Part shown: one piece after another, positions 1-12,009 of the stretch
Numbering within the stretch: position 1 is the stretch's first letter
How the letters are laid out: each line of letters begins with the position of its first letter
NCBI GenBank assembly: GCA_034440575.1
Contig: JAOTOL010001463.1
Location: 1-64,000 of the forward strand
Direction: 5' to 3'
From: Imbricaverruca yamaguchii
Taxonomy: Eukaryota; Arthropoda; Thecostraca; Neoverrucidae
DNA: 64,000 bases
Position numbers and translations under genes: made by a program
Notes under the pieces: generated by a model
What the model saw: the letters and a program-made list of their open reading frames with translations, nothing else
Told to the model about the DNA's origin: nothing
Databases searched by the model: none

Positions 1-744
1 AGAAAATCGGCCGCTTGCACCCGTCATTGTACTTGAGGACGACCTCAGCTGCCCTGCATTGGCAGATCGTGGTAACACAAGAGCCGATTCGGTGTGGAAG
101 CACTAGACATGGAACGGTGGCAAGTTGAGTGCCTTGCCGCATGTGCGAGAAGTCCCGCCATACTGCCTTTCGTCTGAATAATACATGTGGAGGAGATCAG
201 AGGATATATTGTGATGAAAAATGGAAAGTCTATATCTAAGAGGATCAATTACGAGTGAAGAAGGCAGGATTAGCAGCAACGGGAAAGCAGGAAAATACGC
301 GTCGTACTCAAGCAAAATAGTTAAAAGCGTGAGGCGGACGGTCGGGTCGTGTCTGGTCTGGTTGGGTATGGGCAGGTCGGGCTGCTTACGGTTACTTTTC
401 TGATCCACACAGCAGTACGTCGCTCGTATTTAGACTTTACTGACAATTACCTTCAGGATCAGCACCACTCTATTGGTCTGCTTTGAGATATCCAGCATTC
501 TCCGTTCGTTGAGCTTCTGAAACAAAAGAAGGTACAGCACAACACCTCTTTACAAGCCGGTCGGGGCATCGCGCATCACATACGGCAAGTTTCCAGTTCT
601 TAGACAGCCAGAAGCACACTCCAAGCCGATGGTCTGGAGCCAATTTCCTCGCTCGGCGGGAGGAAACTCGCATCCGTACATCGAAGGAAAAAAACAACGA
701 AACGAATGTTGGGTATGGCGCGTGGCGAAACTTTCTGGGCGCGT
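1..744. other. No recognised feature
   Basis: I see no conserved coding segment, tRNA or transposon signature here. Open frames on both strands are short and of low complexity. It probably belongs to an intron or the 3' side of the minus-strand TDO gene, whose later exons should lie to the left of 2922 or beyond the window edge. Confidence 0.5.
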
Positions 745-1555
745 CAACTGAAACCGGGAACACTGAAACTTGAACACTGAAACTGAACACTGAAACTGAA
801 CACTGAAACTGAACACTGAAACTGAACACTGAAACTGAACACTGAAACTGAACACTGAAACTGAACACTGAAACTGAACACTGAAACTGAACACTGAAAC
901 TGAACACCATTAACACCTACTACACACAACACACACACACACACACAACACACACACACACTACACTACTACACTACTACACTACTACACTAGCTGGACT
1001 GACACTGAAACTGAACACTGAAACTGAACACTGAAACTGAACACTGAAACTGAACACTGAAACTGAACACTGAAACTGAACACTGAAACTGAACACTGGC
1101 TGAACACTGAAACTGAACACTGAAAAAACAACAACACAACACAACTAGGAAACTGAACACTGAAACTGACTGAACACTGAAACTGAACACTGAAACTGAA
1201 CACTGAAACTGAACACTGAAACTGAACACTGAAACTGAACACTGAAACTGAACACTGAAACTGAACACTGAAACTGAACACTGAAACTGAACACTGAAAC
1301 TGAACACTGAAACTGAACACTGAAACTGAACACTGAAACTGAACACTGAAACTGAACACTGAAACTGAACACTGAAACTGAACACTGAAACTGAACACTG
1401 AAACTGAACACTGAAACTGAACACTGAAACTGAACACTGAAACTGAACACTGAAACTGAACACTGAAACTGAACACTGAAACTGAACACTGAAACTGAAC
1501 ACTGAAACTGAACACTGAAACTGAACACTGAAACTGAGCACTGAAACTGAACACG
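745..1555. repeat. 13-bp minisatellite, about 50-60 units
   Basis: The unit TGAAACTGAACAC is repeated almost without change in three blocks (about 745-905, 1001-1122 and 1150-1555). The blocks are separated by a CA-rich and CTA-triplet stretch (905-1000) and an A/CA-rich spacer (1123-1149). Because 13 bp times three is 39 bp, the minus strand reads as long open frames with a 13-residue repeat. These frames are a by-product of the period and are not genes. A few units carry one-base changes or small deletions, so the array is nearly homogeneous and recently expanded. Confidence 0.95.
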
Positions 1556-2707
1556 GCCGTACGACCAGGGTGAGGCGGCACTCGCCGGACATATATCCTC
1601 CATACGGAGAACTGGCTGCTCAGCCAACGGCGAGACCATGATGGAAACTTCCAGGGCTGGCCTGGTGCAAAATTCCAGCCCGCTCTCGGGAGAATAATCC
1701 TGCTGGTGTTTAGCTACGCAACGGATGCAATGTGCTGCGGTAATGACGCTGCAGGAAGTCCTCCAAGGCCAAACATTGCACGGACATGTCATGCTGCTGT
1801 TCACATTCACTTCGTAGTCGGATGAGTTACTGCAAGCAGACTTTGTGTCTCACCAGATCTAATTGGGACTGCGTAGCTTTTTAGAGATGTACACTTCTTG
1901 ACGCTTATAAAATTCAAATAATGTGTGAATACCCTTCTACATGCTACAATTGTTCAACTACATTAATATCTTATATCATTCCTCCAATGACAAGAGAAGC
2001 AAGTCACACTGGCGCGGTCTGGAGGCATCTCCATGTTGTTTCCCCGGCGTTCTGATGAGTGATAAGCATAAGCATCACACTAGCTCTAAACACAACCGGT
2101 TCTGATCCCCACTGCTGGCTCTCCAGAGCTCGGGGGCAACAGCTCTACCGTTCGTCACCGACGCTTCCTGGTAGCTATCGCCAAATCAACTGAGAGCCAT
2201 CCTCACTCACGTTTGCTTTATGGGTTTGGATGCACGGCGGACCATACGGACTCAACATTGGTGTCGAAACATCTTGTAATTAGTGTAGCCAACTGCGTGG
2301 CATACAAACACGCTTTAAAACTTTAAGTGATATAAGAACACAAGACATCCCTGTCGAATAACATAATTATCACAGCATAACCGCTCCTAAATTCGCAACA
2401 CTGGCAGCATAACCGCTCCCAAAGACAGTCATTGCAGAATAATCGCTCCCAAATACATAGCATCAATGCGTTGCGAACCGGCTCTCACCGGAATCATTTC
2501 GGCAGTGAATGCGCCAGGTGTGAGCAAAATGCATTGTGTGGGGCCGGTACCATGGGTGGGTCTGAGAGCAGTTGCAATACGCCCAAATAAAGAACTTTTC
2601 CGTGAGTGGCGCCAACAGCCACCATTGATCAGGCAGAGTCTATTTCATTCGGAGCCCCAACCAATTGAAAGCTCGGAAATGTGATTAACCACATCTGAGA
2701 CGGTGCC
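1556..2707. other. No recognised feature
   Basis: Mixed unique-looking sequence. A near-repeat of about 40 bp (CATAACCGCTCC...) occurs two to three times at 2370-2455. No exon of the flanking TDO gene was found here in any minus frame. The expected next block of that family (the METMTALDF-like region) is absent. Confidence 0.5.
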
Positions 2708-2722
2708 AAAGAACAGATACTA

Positions 2723-2776
2723 GTTAGTTATTAGGTCTTTAGGGCGCATCGACTACATTGGTCATGTAGCGCCAAG
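2723..2776 (-). mobile_element. Mini-retroposon, copy 1 (about 54 bp, with TSD)
   Basis: On the minus strand this reads GGCGCTACATGACCA, then the complementary arm, then CCTAAAG and a TAACTAACTA tail. It is flanked by the 15-bp direct repeat AAAGAACRGATACTA (2708-2722 and 2777-2791, one mismatch), the mark of target-primed insertion. The 5' half folds into a hairpin (GGCG/CGCC outer stem, CTACAT/ATGTAG inner stem). Two more copies of the same length lie at 8497 and 49277. It sits in the TDO region, left of the second recognised exon. I know no named family for it. Confidence 0.8.
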
Positions 2777-2921
2777 AAAGAACGGATACTAAAATTAAGA
2801 TTTCCGATCTTGCCGAACATGAAAATTGAAGGCAGTTGTGGCCCATGTCATTGAAGGTTCCTCGTGCACATGCACACCTGTACGTACCCATGTCGGTACA
2901 TCCCAACACGCAGCTCCTTAC

Positions 2922-2989
2922 CTCTGTCATGAACAGCTGGCGAACCGAGTCGATTTCAAAAATGATCTGCTTAAACCACAATTCGTACG
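2922..2989 (-). CDS. Tryptophan 2,3-dioxygenase, internal exon
   Basis: Tryptophan 2,3-dioxygenase is the haem enzyme that opens the indole ring of L-tryptophan to give N-formylkynurenine, the first step of the kynurenine pathway. It acts in the cytosol as a tetramer. This 68-bp exon encodes A-YELWFKQIIFEIDSVRQLFMTE. That block directly follows the HDEHLFI..HQ block in animal TDOs and is highly conserved. The exon is bounded by an acceptor (TTTCAG before 2989) and a donor (GTAAGG after 2922). The first Ala codon is split, one base coming from the upstream exon (7882-8030), so the phases match exactly. The 4.9 kb intron between them is full of repeats. Downstream exons should lie to the left, but none was found in 1-2900, so the gene leaves the window. 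The identification rests on family recognition and matching phase. Confidence 0.9.
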
Positions 2990-4899
2990 CTGAAACGGTA
3001 TACACCATTGCGTTAGATCAGTTGCAATTTAATTGAGGGCCAAATGTATCTTCTAGCATAAACCAGGCAAATACACTGATTCCTAACGCTTTGCCATAGA
3101 ACAGTTCAAGAATATTACATGGAAACATTCATGGCTGATTATATAACACACCAAATCATACTATATGCGTCTCACTCCCGGAACGTTACACAATTATCAA
3201 AAGGGGGAGCGACAGAGGCCAGCGGGCCATCGCCAAAGGTTTTTTCCTGGGGGGGGAGTGGACGTCTCAGAGCCGAGCTTCAACAGATTGTAGTTGCATC
3301 AGTGCGACCAGTTCGGAAAGGTATGTAACCAATCCAGATCCAGTAGCACATTCTGTACATACATGGGAGGCATCAGCTTCACAAGGTATCAACACCGCCG
3401 GCACCCAACAGCACGTTCTTCTCAGAGGGACTAGTTCTCAAAGGTACCCCCAAAAGTATCTCATCCAGCAACACAATTAATGCAAGCATGGGCAGTGTGT
3501 TTTGGAGTCAGGCGAAATTGGAAAGCATGACGTAATTCTAGCTGTTGTTCGTACCAAAAGTAGTGACTCCAAGTCAAGACACGTCTTCGGTGATAGAGAG
3601 TGACTCCAACTCTAACTTACATTGAAACACAAGCTAGCATCAAACGCCTAACAACTATAAAAGATGAATAAAATAACAGTCATCAGTGTCTGATGAATGA
3701 AAATGACATCAGCATCAGTAAGCATATGCTAACTGAGTAGCTTCACGCCTAGGAACAACGCATCAGAGCACAAGGTAATAAATGTCCCTAATATTGAATG
3801 CTTAGAGACATTAAACATTTAATCTACTTCAACAAATCAAGGCCATTCATGAAATTCTGCAAACAGTGAGGAAGAGTTTTACAATCAATAAACACATTCG
3901 TCTGCTGTTTTACATGCATGTCTCACCAAAAGCATAGTGAGCCGTTAATTATTCACCATACATTTTCATGAAAGCCTCCACAAGTGACAAGATGAAATTT
4001 AATACAATTTCTGTGCAATGGGAGATACCACACTAGATGCATTCATTTGGCAATTCCCATGGTTTCCCCAGCAACGTTCCAATATATTTTCACCATCACA
4101 CATTCAAAAACACATCAATGGTGACCACAGCAGTTAAAAATTCGCTAAAAAGCTATGCTGCTGCTTCGGCTTTGCTGCATCCTTTCAGGGCACAAAAAAC
4201 ATTAATAAACGAACCATAGTTCATTGATCAACGATAGCAGTCTACCTACCAGAACAAGTCATCTCGTCAATACAAGGACCGAAATGGCCAAGATGCGGCA
4301 GGTATGCACCAAACAAACGCCAGTTATTTCCGTACATCTATTCAGCATACCCAAGCCATCGATGGTCTCCCGATGTGTACGAGATGGTTGGCTTATCCAC
4401 CGAACCGTTCAAAGAAAACTAATTGGTATGTACAGCATAGGGGGCTTTCTTGCAAGGCCAGGAATGAAAGCAAAAGCCAAATGAGCTAGCTAGACATGCA
4501 TCCAACTGGCTATTGAATCAGCAGTATGCGAGCCAGGCGGCGGTGATGCAAAACGCATGCTCACATTTGTTAATGAACCAACGTTTCACCAGGTGAACTC
4601 GGAAGATCAACTTCTGCGAACATGATAGCGAACAAATCAGCTGAATGCTTTAACTGGGGCAAGTTTCTGAAGGTCCATGTGACCTCGACGACCGGAAGCT
4701 GGTTGAAGCAGATGAACGTTACTATTGTCATCCAACCGCGCATCTATGGCTCCCTTAGCTCGACTTTGACTTGGCCGACTACGACTGCTAGTGACAATGA
4801 TAAGCACAGGTGCTTGCGGACCCGATCTGTATTAAGTTTATCAAATTTCTGTTCTTTTTTATCAGCGAAGTGCTGCTCGACATTATAACACATGTTTGA
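2990..4899. other. TDO intron, left part
   Basis: Intron sequence between the two recognised TDO exons. No conserved coding block is visible. A T-rich/G8 run lies near 3243. The rest is AT-rich with short chance open frames on both strands. Confidence 0.6.
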
Positions 4900-6592
4900 C
4901 TACAGCTGACATCCCCTCCACTTAGAAACGGTCAATAGTAACTCCCATTCACAAATCAGGTGAACATTCGGATCCATTTAATTTTAGTCCCATCTCATTG
5001 GTTCCGGTTATCGCCAAGATCACTGAGAGGGTAGTGCAGAACAACTTTATCACAACCTGAACTCAAACCACCTACTGGTCCAAACTCAGCACGGTTTCAG
5101 ACCACGTCACTTTACGGAAACCACTCTTATCTCAGTCACGGACAAAATACTAGCAGCAATGGACCGTTCGGAAGTAGCTCTCCTTTGTATTCTGGACCTC
5201 AGCAAGCGCTTCAACGTAATAGACCACACCAAACTGCTCACTAAACTAGAACTTCCTGGAATCGATACCGACTGGTTTAGGGCATATCTGGGAGGTCACA
5301 CGCTGGCTGTTAGCATCTCAGATAAACGCTGAAACAGACATCTTTCTTCCTTTCTCCTAAACAACATAGGTGTATTTCAAGGCTCATCATTAGGTCCACT
5401 CCTCTATAGCATCTTTTCGAACGACCTCAGTCTGCACGTCCCGGTAGGACACGTCACTCAGTTCGCAGACAACGCTCAGGTCCTCATCTCCGGTCGCAAA
5501 TCTGATCTACAAAATCTGATAAGTCAGATGGCGACACGTCTTAGCCAACTTTACTACTTCCTGGATAACGGTTTGAAGGCGAACACAACCAAAAATCAGC
5601 TACTTACGTTCGAATCGCGTCAACATCTTCGAAATATTACCTCGATACGAGTGTGGATTAGGGACGCCGTGATAGATGAGAGCCATTCAGCCATTTGATC
5701 GCCACATGTTGTGGGATTCCCATGTAGCTGTTGTGGTCCGCAAGTGCACTGGATTCATTCTGGCCCTGAGCCATCTGCGTCACCATCTGCCCTCCAGTAC
5801 CCTCTTCACTATAGCCTGGTGATATCCAATATCCGCTATTGCATATCTGTATACGGGAACGGGTTGCAGCAAACATCCAGGGACTAGACAAGATCATTAA
5901 TTGTGCCACTAGAGTCGTGTCAGGCCTGCGGAAATTTGATCATATTTCTGATGCCAGTAACAAGTTGAGTCTTCTCACCGCTGCTGATCTGCATCTATTT
6001 CACAGCTTTACTTTGCTGCACAAGATCATTCTGACGGGTGAGCCAACGCACATTGCCAGGCAAAGCACTACAAACTCTACCCTGCGAAACCGTCACACAC
6101 GTGAAGACAACCATTTGCACCTATCAGCCATATACAGAGGCTGGCCGCAGGAGATTTATCTACTCATCTGACTTCTACTACAACAAACTTCCTACTGAAA
6201 CAAAAACATCCAGGCTGTCTAACTTCAAGAAACATGCACTAGGTTATCTCCACGAACAACACTAGTCACATAAAACAAATTTACACAATGGATGTGTGTA
6301 CACTGTAAACTCACCTTTAGGCGATCGCTTTCCTATCACTTCTATAAACTATTCGTTTATAGCTCGTGTTGCAAGCACGGTGTGTGTAGTGCAGATAGTG
6401 ATATAGGTATTGTATTATGCTCGTGTAGGAATGTTTGTTGCGCATCCGCTCCTACTATTGACCACAAATATATCTTTTTTTTTGTTGTTGTAAATATATG
6501 TGAGTGATGCCCAGACTGTCCATAATAGCCACTACACGTGGAGGGCATGTATCGTGAAATAAATAAATAAATAAATAAGTAACTAAATATTT
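4900..6592 (+). mobile_element. Dead L2/Jockey-like LINE, 3' half
   Basis: A 5'-truncated non-LTR retrotransposon on the plus strand. In broken frames it encodes reverse-transcriptase blocks: a TQHGFRP segment (~5085), an LDLSKRFNVIDHTKL segment (~5195), a VFQGSSLGPLLYSIFSNDL segment (~5370) and FADN where an active copy has FADD (~5465). The usual LINE C-terminal tail follows (NCATRVVSGLRKFDHIS near 5900; YSSDFYYNKLPTETKTSRLSNFKKH near 6165). It ends in a short 3' UTR and an (AAAT)n tail at about 6560-6585. Internal stops, frameshifts and the lost catalytic Asp show it is inactive. It sits in the TDO intron, antisense to the gene. Confidence 0.85.
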
Positions 6593-7527
6593 CCGACGCT
6601 TATGCCGCACATGATGAAGGAAGTCTGACGTCACTGATAGCCGTTTCCAGATGACAGCCTTGTGCATTCAATATGTGCAGCTCGCGATACCATTTTGTCT
6701 TTCCTGTTTGTGAAATTCTCCTAAAAGAATGGAGGTTTCGTTACAGCGTAACCTCACTGGCTGAACCACTACCAGTGATCGTGGGATCACTGGAGGTGGG
6801 TAGCTGGACACTCCACATCATCTGGCACAGCTGAAAAACTGGTTTAGAAAACCGATTTCCTTCTACAGGACCCTGCGATGTATCAATGTCCAACGCACAC
6901 TGCACATGCAAACAATTGCACACGCTTCCGGTCACTGACGATCGCGGGTGACTAGTGTAAGATTCAGGCATCGGATATGCATCGCATTGGTACCACTGGT
7001 CCAGAGATACCTGGGGGACATTTAGCAGGGAAATGCCATACTGCTTTAAATTGAATTATTGCGCGCTGACCACTTCATTGCAAGTTATAAAGCATCATTA
7101 GGACCGAAAGATGAATTAACTCCACGTCCTCTGCAACACAGTGGAAATATTCCAACTCCGACGGGACATGCATGGCATGACTCCAGCTCTAACTCCTTTC
7201 AGTGCAAAAGAGGAATCACTCTGAAATCACTCAACTCTAGCTAACCCAACTCCAATGCACTGGATAAAGGAGGGGCCAGCTTCAACAGATACCGACCCCA
7301 TCTCCACCTAGCAGCACGGTCCGGACGGGCACGGCAGGAGCCAGTTTCAAAGGGTACTGACCCTTTGCCCACCCAGCAGCACATCTGCTAAGTACGCCTG
7401 GTCTGAGTCGACAACGAGGCTGGGATTTTCGCAGAACACCAGACGCGCCTCCAGGTGATCTGTTTCCAACGTATCTCTGTGCACATGGCCGGCGGTCACG
7501 CGGCTCAAATGCAATAACGCTACAAAC
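6593..7527. other. TDO intron, repeat-poor stretch
   Basis: No coding block or transposon end recognised. Around 7266-7385 there are loosely related AGCTTCAACAGATACC / AGCAGCAC motifs, also seen near 3280-3420, suggesting an old duplicated segment. Confidence 0.4.
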
Positions 7528-7765
7528 TGCATGTCCAACTTCCACTATCACAGTGCGAACGTCATGTCCAGCTTCCGTGCGAACGTCGTGTCTAGCTTCC
7601 ACCATCACAGTGCTAACAACATTTTCAGGTTCCACTGTCACAATGCGAACGTCATGTCCAGCTTCCACCATCACAATGCGAACGTCATGTCCAGCTTCCA
7701 CCATCACAATGCGAACGTCATGTCCAGCTTCCACTATCACAGTGCGAACGTCAACAATCACAGGA
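7528..7765. repeat. 33-bp minisatellite, about 6-7 units
   Basis: Units of 33 bp, starting GCGAACGTCATGTCCAGCTT and ending CCACCATCACAAT, follow each other with a few degenerate members in the middle. The 33-bp period keeps all frames open, so the His-rich plus-strand and Val-rich minus-strand ORFs here are artefacts. It lies about 115 bp from the TDO exon at 7882, inside the intron. Confidence 0.9.
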
Positions 7766-7881
7766 ACTGCCGGAGAAGTACAAAACAAAACCCCGCGCAG
7801 GTAAGCACCGCAAACATGGATCGAGAGGTTGGCCGATCCTGGATCCGATGGTTTATTTGGACACTTCACGCCGCAACGCAC

Positions 7882-8030
7882 CTTGGTGGACGATGATGAA
7901 GAGGTGTTCGTCGTGCACTTGCTCTCCGGCGGCGCCGCTCTTGAGCACCTGGGCGGACAGTATCTTGTCCAGGTGCAGGTACGACCAGTAGCTCTCGCCC
8001 TTCTCCGCGCGCGCGCCTCCTGCTCCACTA
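7882..8030 (-). CDS. Tryptophan 2,3-dioxygenase, upstream exon
   Basis: This 149-bp exon encodes [20 protein letters not shown], then DKILSAQ, a short variable stretch, and [11 protein letters not shown]. This is the N-terminal core of animal TDO. HDEHLFI..HQ contains the equivalents of human Phe72 and His76 in the distal haem pocket (established for the human enzyme). The acceptor is CTGTCGCAG before 8030 and the donor is GTGCGT after 7882. The exon ends one base into a codon that is completed at 2989. The first codon is also split, so at least one short 5' exon with the start codon must lie to the right of 8030. That exon is normally poorly conserved and I could not place it. Confidence 0.9.
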
Positions 8031-8483
8031 CTGCGACAGAGGTCACACAATGTTAGTTTCATAGCCGGGCATCTAAGGGGAAGACTTGATCTAAATTGTC
8101 TATTTATGAGTGTAGAAAGATGGCACTTGTGATGAAACTTGCCGAAACCCCTTACACTACCCGATGCTCCAGGTTTTAACATGGTCTATTGTGGTGAGAT
8201 CCAGGCTTCACGAACCTGACGGCCAATATATGCGGCATAGGCTCTCCAAGACAGCATATAGAAATTATCTGCCACCAGGTCATCGTGTGTTCTCCGGTTC
8301 TCATCGGTGTCGGCTGCAAACATGCTCGAACACACCCACCCGTGACCTGAACAATACTCCTGCCACCTTCTGCTGTGGGTGGGGGGGGAGTAACATTGTT
8401 CTGGGTGAAATGTGCAGCTATTCATCCATCGGGTAAGTGGTGAGAGCTAGTTTCGGGACATGTGTGTCAGTATGATAGTAAGA
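8031..8483. other. Probable TDO intron 1 or 5' region
   Basis: Sequence upstream of the TDO exon. It contains a plus-strand GGTAAGTGG donor-like match near 8430, with no supporting coding block. The true first exon and promoter of the gene were not identified. Confidence 0.4.
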
Positions 8484-8496
8484 TCAGGAGTGGATG

Positions 8497-8551
8497 GGCG
8501 CTACATGACCAGTGTAGTCGATGCGCCCTAAAGCCCTAGTAACTAACTAAC
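8497..8551 (+). mobile_element. Mini-retroposon, copy 2 (55 bp, perfect TSD)
   Basis: It starts GGCGCTACATGACCAGTGTA and ends CTAGTAACTAACTAAC. It is flanked by a perfect 13-bp direct repeat, TCAGGAGTGGATG (8484-8496 and 8552-8564). The first ~32 nt form the same two-step hairpin as in copies 1 and 3, and the 3' end is a TAAC-type short tandem tail. Only 55 bp lie between the target duplications, so this is the cleanest definition of the unit's length. Confidence 0.88.
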
Positions 8552-8564
8552 TCAGGAGTGGATG

Positions 8565-11500
8565 CTGCCACCGTGATGACCCGGACCCTTGCACGGTGAC
8601 ATCATGACCATGGCCACGGCAGAACAACGTCCAAATTGTTGAAAACCCGTCAAAGAACTGCTCAAGAGAGGTTCAGCTGACAACATGACTATACCGCGAT
8701 TCCTGACGGACTTCTTTATTCTCCCGACTCTATGAAAGGCATCGCTATCATGACAATATCAGAACATGACTGCTCACCGACTGCGGGAAGGCATAATCAT
8801 CGCGTGAATTCTCAGTTGGATACCCAAAATGTCGCTACAAAATTGTTGTCAATTTATTTTCCGTCCACTAACTGTCTATACACGTATGTCTGACTGCCGA
8901 GACACAAGTCTAACGTTACACTGACTGCCGAGACACCATGTCTAACGTGACCAACACATGCCGTGCTGTACAGTCATGCAAGGTGAGATGTTGCACGTCA
9001 CTGAAAATCCAATGCGTCGAACGGCCGAGTCCGTATACTGGCTGACCAAGAGCCCAGACACAGTGTGGTGAAAAGTTCAGAAACTGTCGCTCTCGGGGGA
9101 CACGCTCTTCCCTAGCCACTGTAGCTTTGACAAAAACTGCTACAACATAAACACAAGCGACACAACGACACAAGCGACCAACACAAACGACATAACTTTT
9201 CCTGCTCGTGATAATTGCATGTCCATGTTTTCCGCGCTCGCTGTGCGCAAAAGGTGGACGTCGTTGAAGGGGAAAATTCAAACATTAATTGCTGTAACGA
9301 TGGCAACACCAGGAGTGCACCAACCTGTGCTCCTGCTGCAGCTCTCGTGCATGAACTTGACTCTGCCGTGGTCGTGCAGTTGAAGCCACCTTGTGCCATA
9401 AACATTTGCTCGCCAGCCGTCTGACGCAGACATCGGCGTGCTTCTACAACCATTCCGAAACTGTGCAGCAGACTGAGGGCTGCACCTGAGCTTAATTTGA
9501 CCGCTTCCCATGCACTGCACGCTTGCAAGCACAGTGTCTGTGAAGGATTTGCTTCCCAATACGAAGGACAGGCAGTGTCATAAACAATGACTGAATGTCA
9601 CGAATTTAAGCCGACAACTAGAGAACAAGCATATAATGTCACGTAAAGTATGTCAGGTCTATGGCAGATGTGTGGCGTCTATCGCACATCAAGTGATAGA
9701 TATTGGTAAGCGATGAAGTGAGCATAGTTTTTCTTTAAAAGATAATCCGATCTACTCAGAGACCAAACAATGTCTGAAGTGACCCTGCTGACCTAGAACA
9801 CAAAATACTATCGTTACTTGGGCACACTTTTCGACCCCAAATCAATTCACTTGATAATCCTCTTCACCATCCCACCCCATGCACAGCGGGGACAGCCTCA
9901 ATTCACTGAGTAGGCATGCCCCTCCAGGTACCGACTAGAGTCGGTCCGACACCCACCAGATGGTGCATACTCCAGTTGTTAATAGGTTCCACACCCAATG
10001 AGCTCATGACTTTTGACATTCGATCAATATTAAGGTAATCGTGACTCGCCAATGCTAGTGCATCGCCAGCACGATGCCATGTGGCATTGCCAACGGCATG
10101 TGAAAACAGTTGCTTATTTTAAGAGCGCCTCCTTTCAGAAGCATGCCAGCGGCTAGTCCGAACCCAGGAAGTGATACTCTAGGTCGAACCAAACAGGCAT
10201 CTTAGTACCACCAGCGGGTATGTCGGGGCGTGATTCGACCTGACGTTTTGGATCGATAGGCAATATTGTGTTGCTTTTATCGTAGTATGTCAATAAGCAC
10301 ATGTCATTTACAAAAGTGCGACGAAAACGGCAATAGCATCTCGAAGTTGATTTGCTTCACGCAGCCCTTTTGTCTACATTTGGTACTACACGCTTTATGA
10401 TTAAAAAAAAAAACTTCACCGGCTTTCCGACTGGCCCGTAAGTCGTAAGCCTTTTTGTAGAGATCACTCAACATTTAGGATATGCAGCAGCGAGTTCATG
10501 GGGCATAGGGAATCCAATGACATGTTAACTGTAGACGAAAATTCCCCTTCCCCTCCAGTGATCGGAAAATGTCTATTTTTAGGTACATCAGGCAAACTAA
10601 CAAAATACTTGGTTTTGGAACATATTTCTGGAGCATTTCCCACCAGTGAAACATTATTAAATGGATCCATGATGTTGCATGCTATGAATGGACACGGGAA
10701 CTATTCCATGTCTATTTTTCCACAACGGAGCCCTTTCACCACTGCAGTAAAAGATATTCATTCGAGCCGTCCAGCGCTGAAGGATTGCCCTGCAGGCAGC
10801 TTGTTAGGCGTCCGTTTCTCGTCTTGGAGCAGACCAGACCTCTCACGCTGCACTAGAATCCTACCAGTGGTTAGCAGCCAATGGAAATCACTGGACATGA
10901 CTCCTGACCAAGGTCCAAATAGCAGGAGCTGGAGTACCAATGGCATGCCGCCTTCACTTCCTCAACACACGAGGACCCGAAGCATATGCGGCTTCCGATG
11001 ACCTTGAAGAACACGCGGCTTTGAATAACCTTGAATAACGTGTGGTTTACGATATGACCTTGAGGAAGTGAAGTGCATGCCATTCATGTGCAAACAAAGC
11101 CAATACACAAATTTCTAACAAGCACGAGTTACGGAGGGAAGTGCTGGGAGTTTCTAGACGGACACCAATAGCCGACAGATACCAGGAACAATCAACGAGC
11201 AAATCTGGTTTGGCGACCGTACAAGGGTGAAAGGCGAAAGGTGAGGACATATGTTGTCACTGCGTATATTACAGGCTGTCAAAAAAAGGTTGGGAACAAC
11301 GCTATGCGCCCGGAAACAGTTTTCTAGCTTGCCCTTCACGTGACGTGGGGAATTGACACAAGTCCACATTTCAAGTCATGCATTTTTCGATGACCATTTG
11401 TCAATGTAGCTAATGCTTCACTTGATTTTATATTATATGGATTGCTGATGACACACGTTTCGATGTATATCTAAATACCACATTGAGACGAGGTCGTGAG

Positions 11501-11940
11501 CTGGCTGACATTCCCTAGGTCTGTTAAGAACCTATAACGCAATGTGTGCAATCCACGTGACAAAAGGCATCCCAAATTTCAATATAATAGCGTGGACAGC
11601 CAATTAGCCCCCCCCCCTCAGCTGACATCTTGCTCCTCCACTGCAGGGCAAAAAGCAACGCACTTCTCTTGATGGAACTCGAGATGGCCAGTGCGATTTA
11701 CATGCCAGCTGGAGTCGAAATTCATACCACTGGAGACAGTAGTAGCCAGTCATACGTTGTGCTCTAAGCCCCCAAATCCAGCTAACTTTAGGGTGACAAT
11801 GCAAGCATACGAATCATTTTAAATCATCACTGGAACAAAAAAATATCACAAAGCTCACACGAAAGAAGAAGAAATCTCACAGAGCTCACAAGAAGAGAAA
11901 GCTCGCACGCCCTTTTAATAGCCAGAAGTGTATTCGCGAC
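8565..11940. other. No recognised gene
   Basis: About 3.4 kb without a block I can identify. The largest open frames (10498-11001 plus, 9112-9528 minus) have no recognisable domain and compositions typical of chance frames. A 7-bp-stem hairpin (ACCGACT/AGTCGGT) lies near 9942 and an A-run near 10403. Non-coding or very diverged sequence is the best description. Confidence 0.5.
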
Positions 11941-12009
11941 CGGGTGAGTACTTCGGTTATCCTTTGGGATTCTCCTTACTGCGGAGAATAGAGCAACGCA
12001 AAACGTTCC

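Noticed and set aside
1560..1810. Minus-strand frame with ITAAHCI, like the His block of trypsin-like proteases
   Set aside because: No CGG-L-I strand before it, no DIAL or GDSGGP block nearby and no conserved context; most likely a chance match next to the minisatellite.
7528..7765. CRISPR-like 33-bp repeats or a His-rich protein gene
   Set aside because: The repeats are directly adjacent with no spacers, and open frames on both strands follow from the period of 33.
10498..11001. 167-codon plus-strand frame as a gene
   Set aside because: No domain, no splice or codon-bias support, and overlapping minus-strand frames of similar quality.
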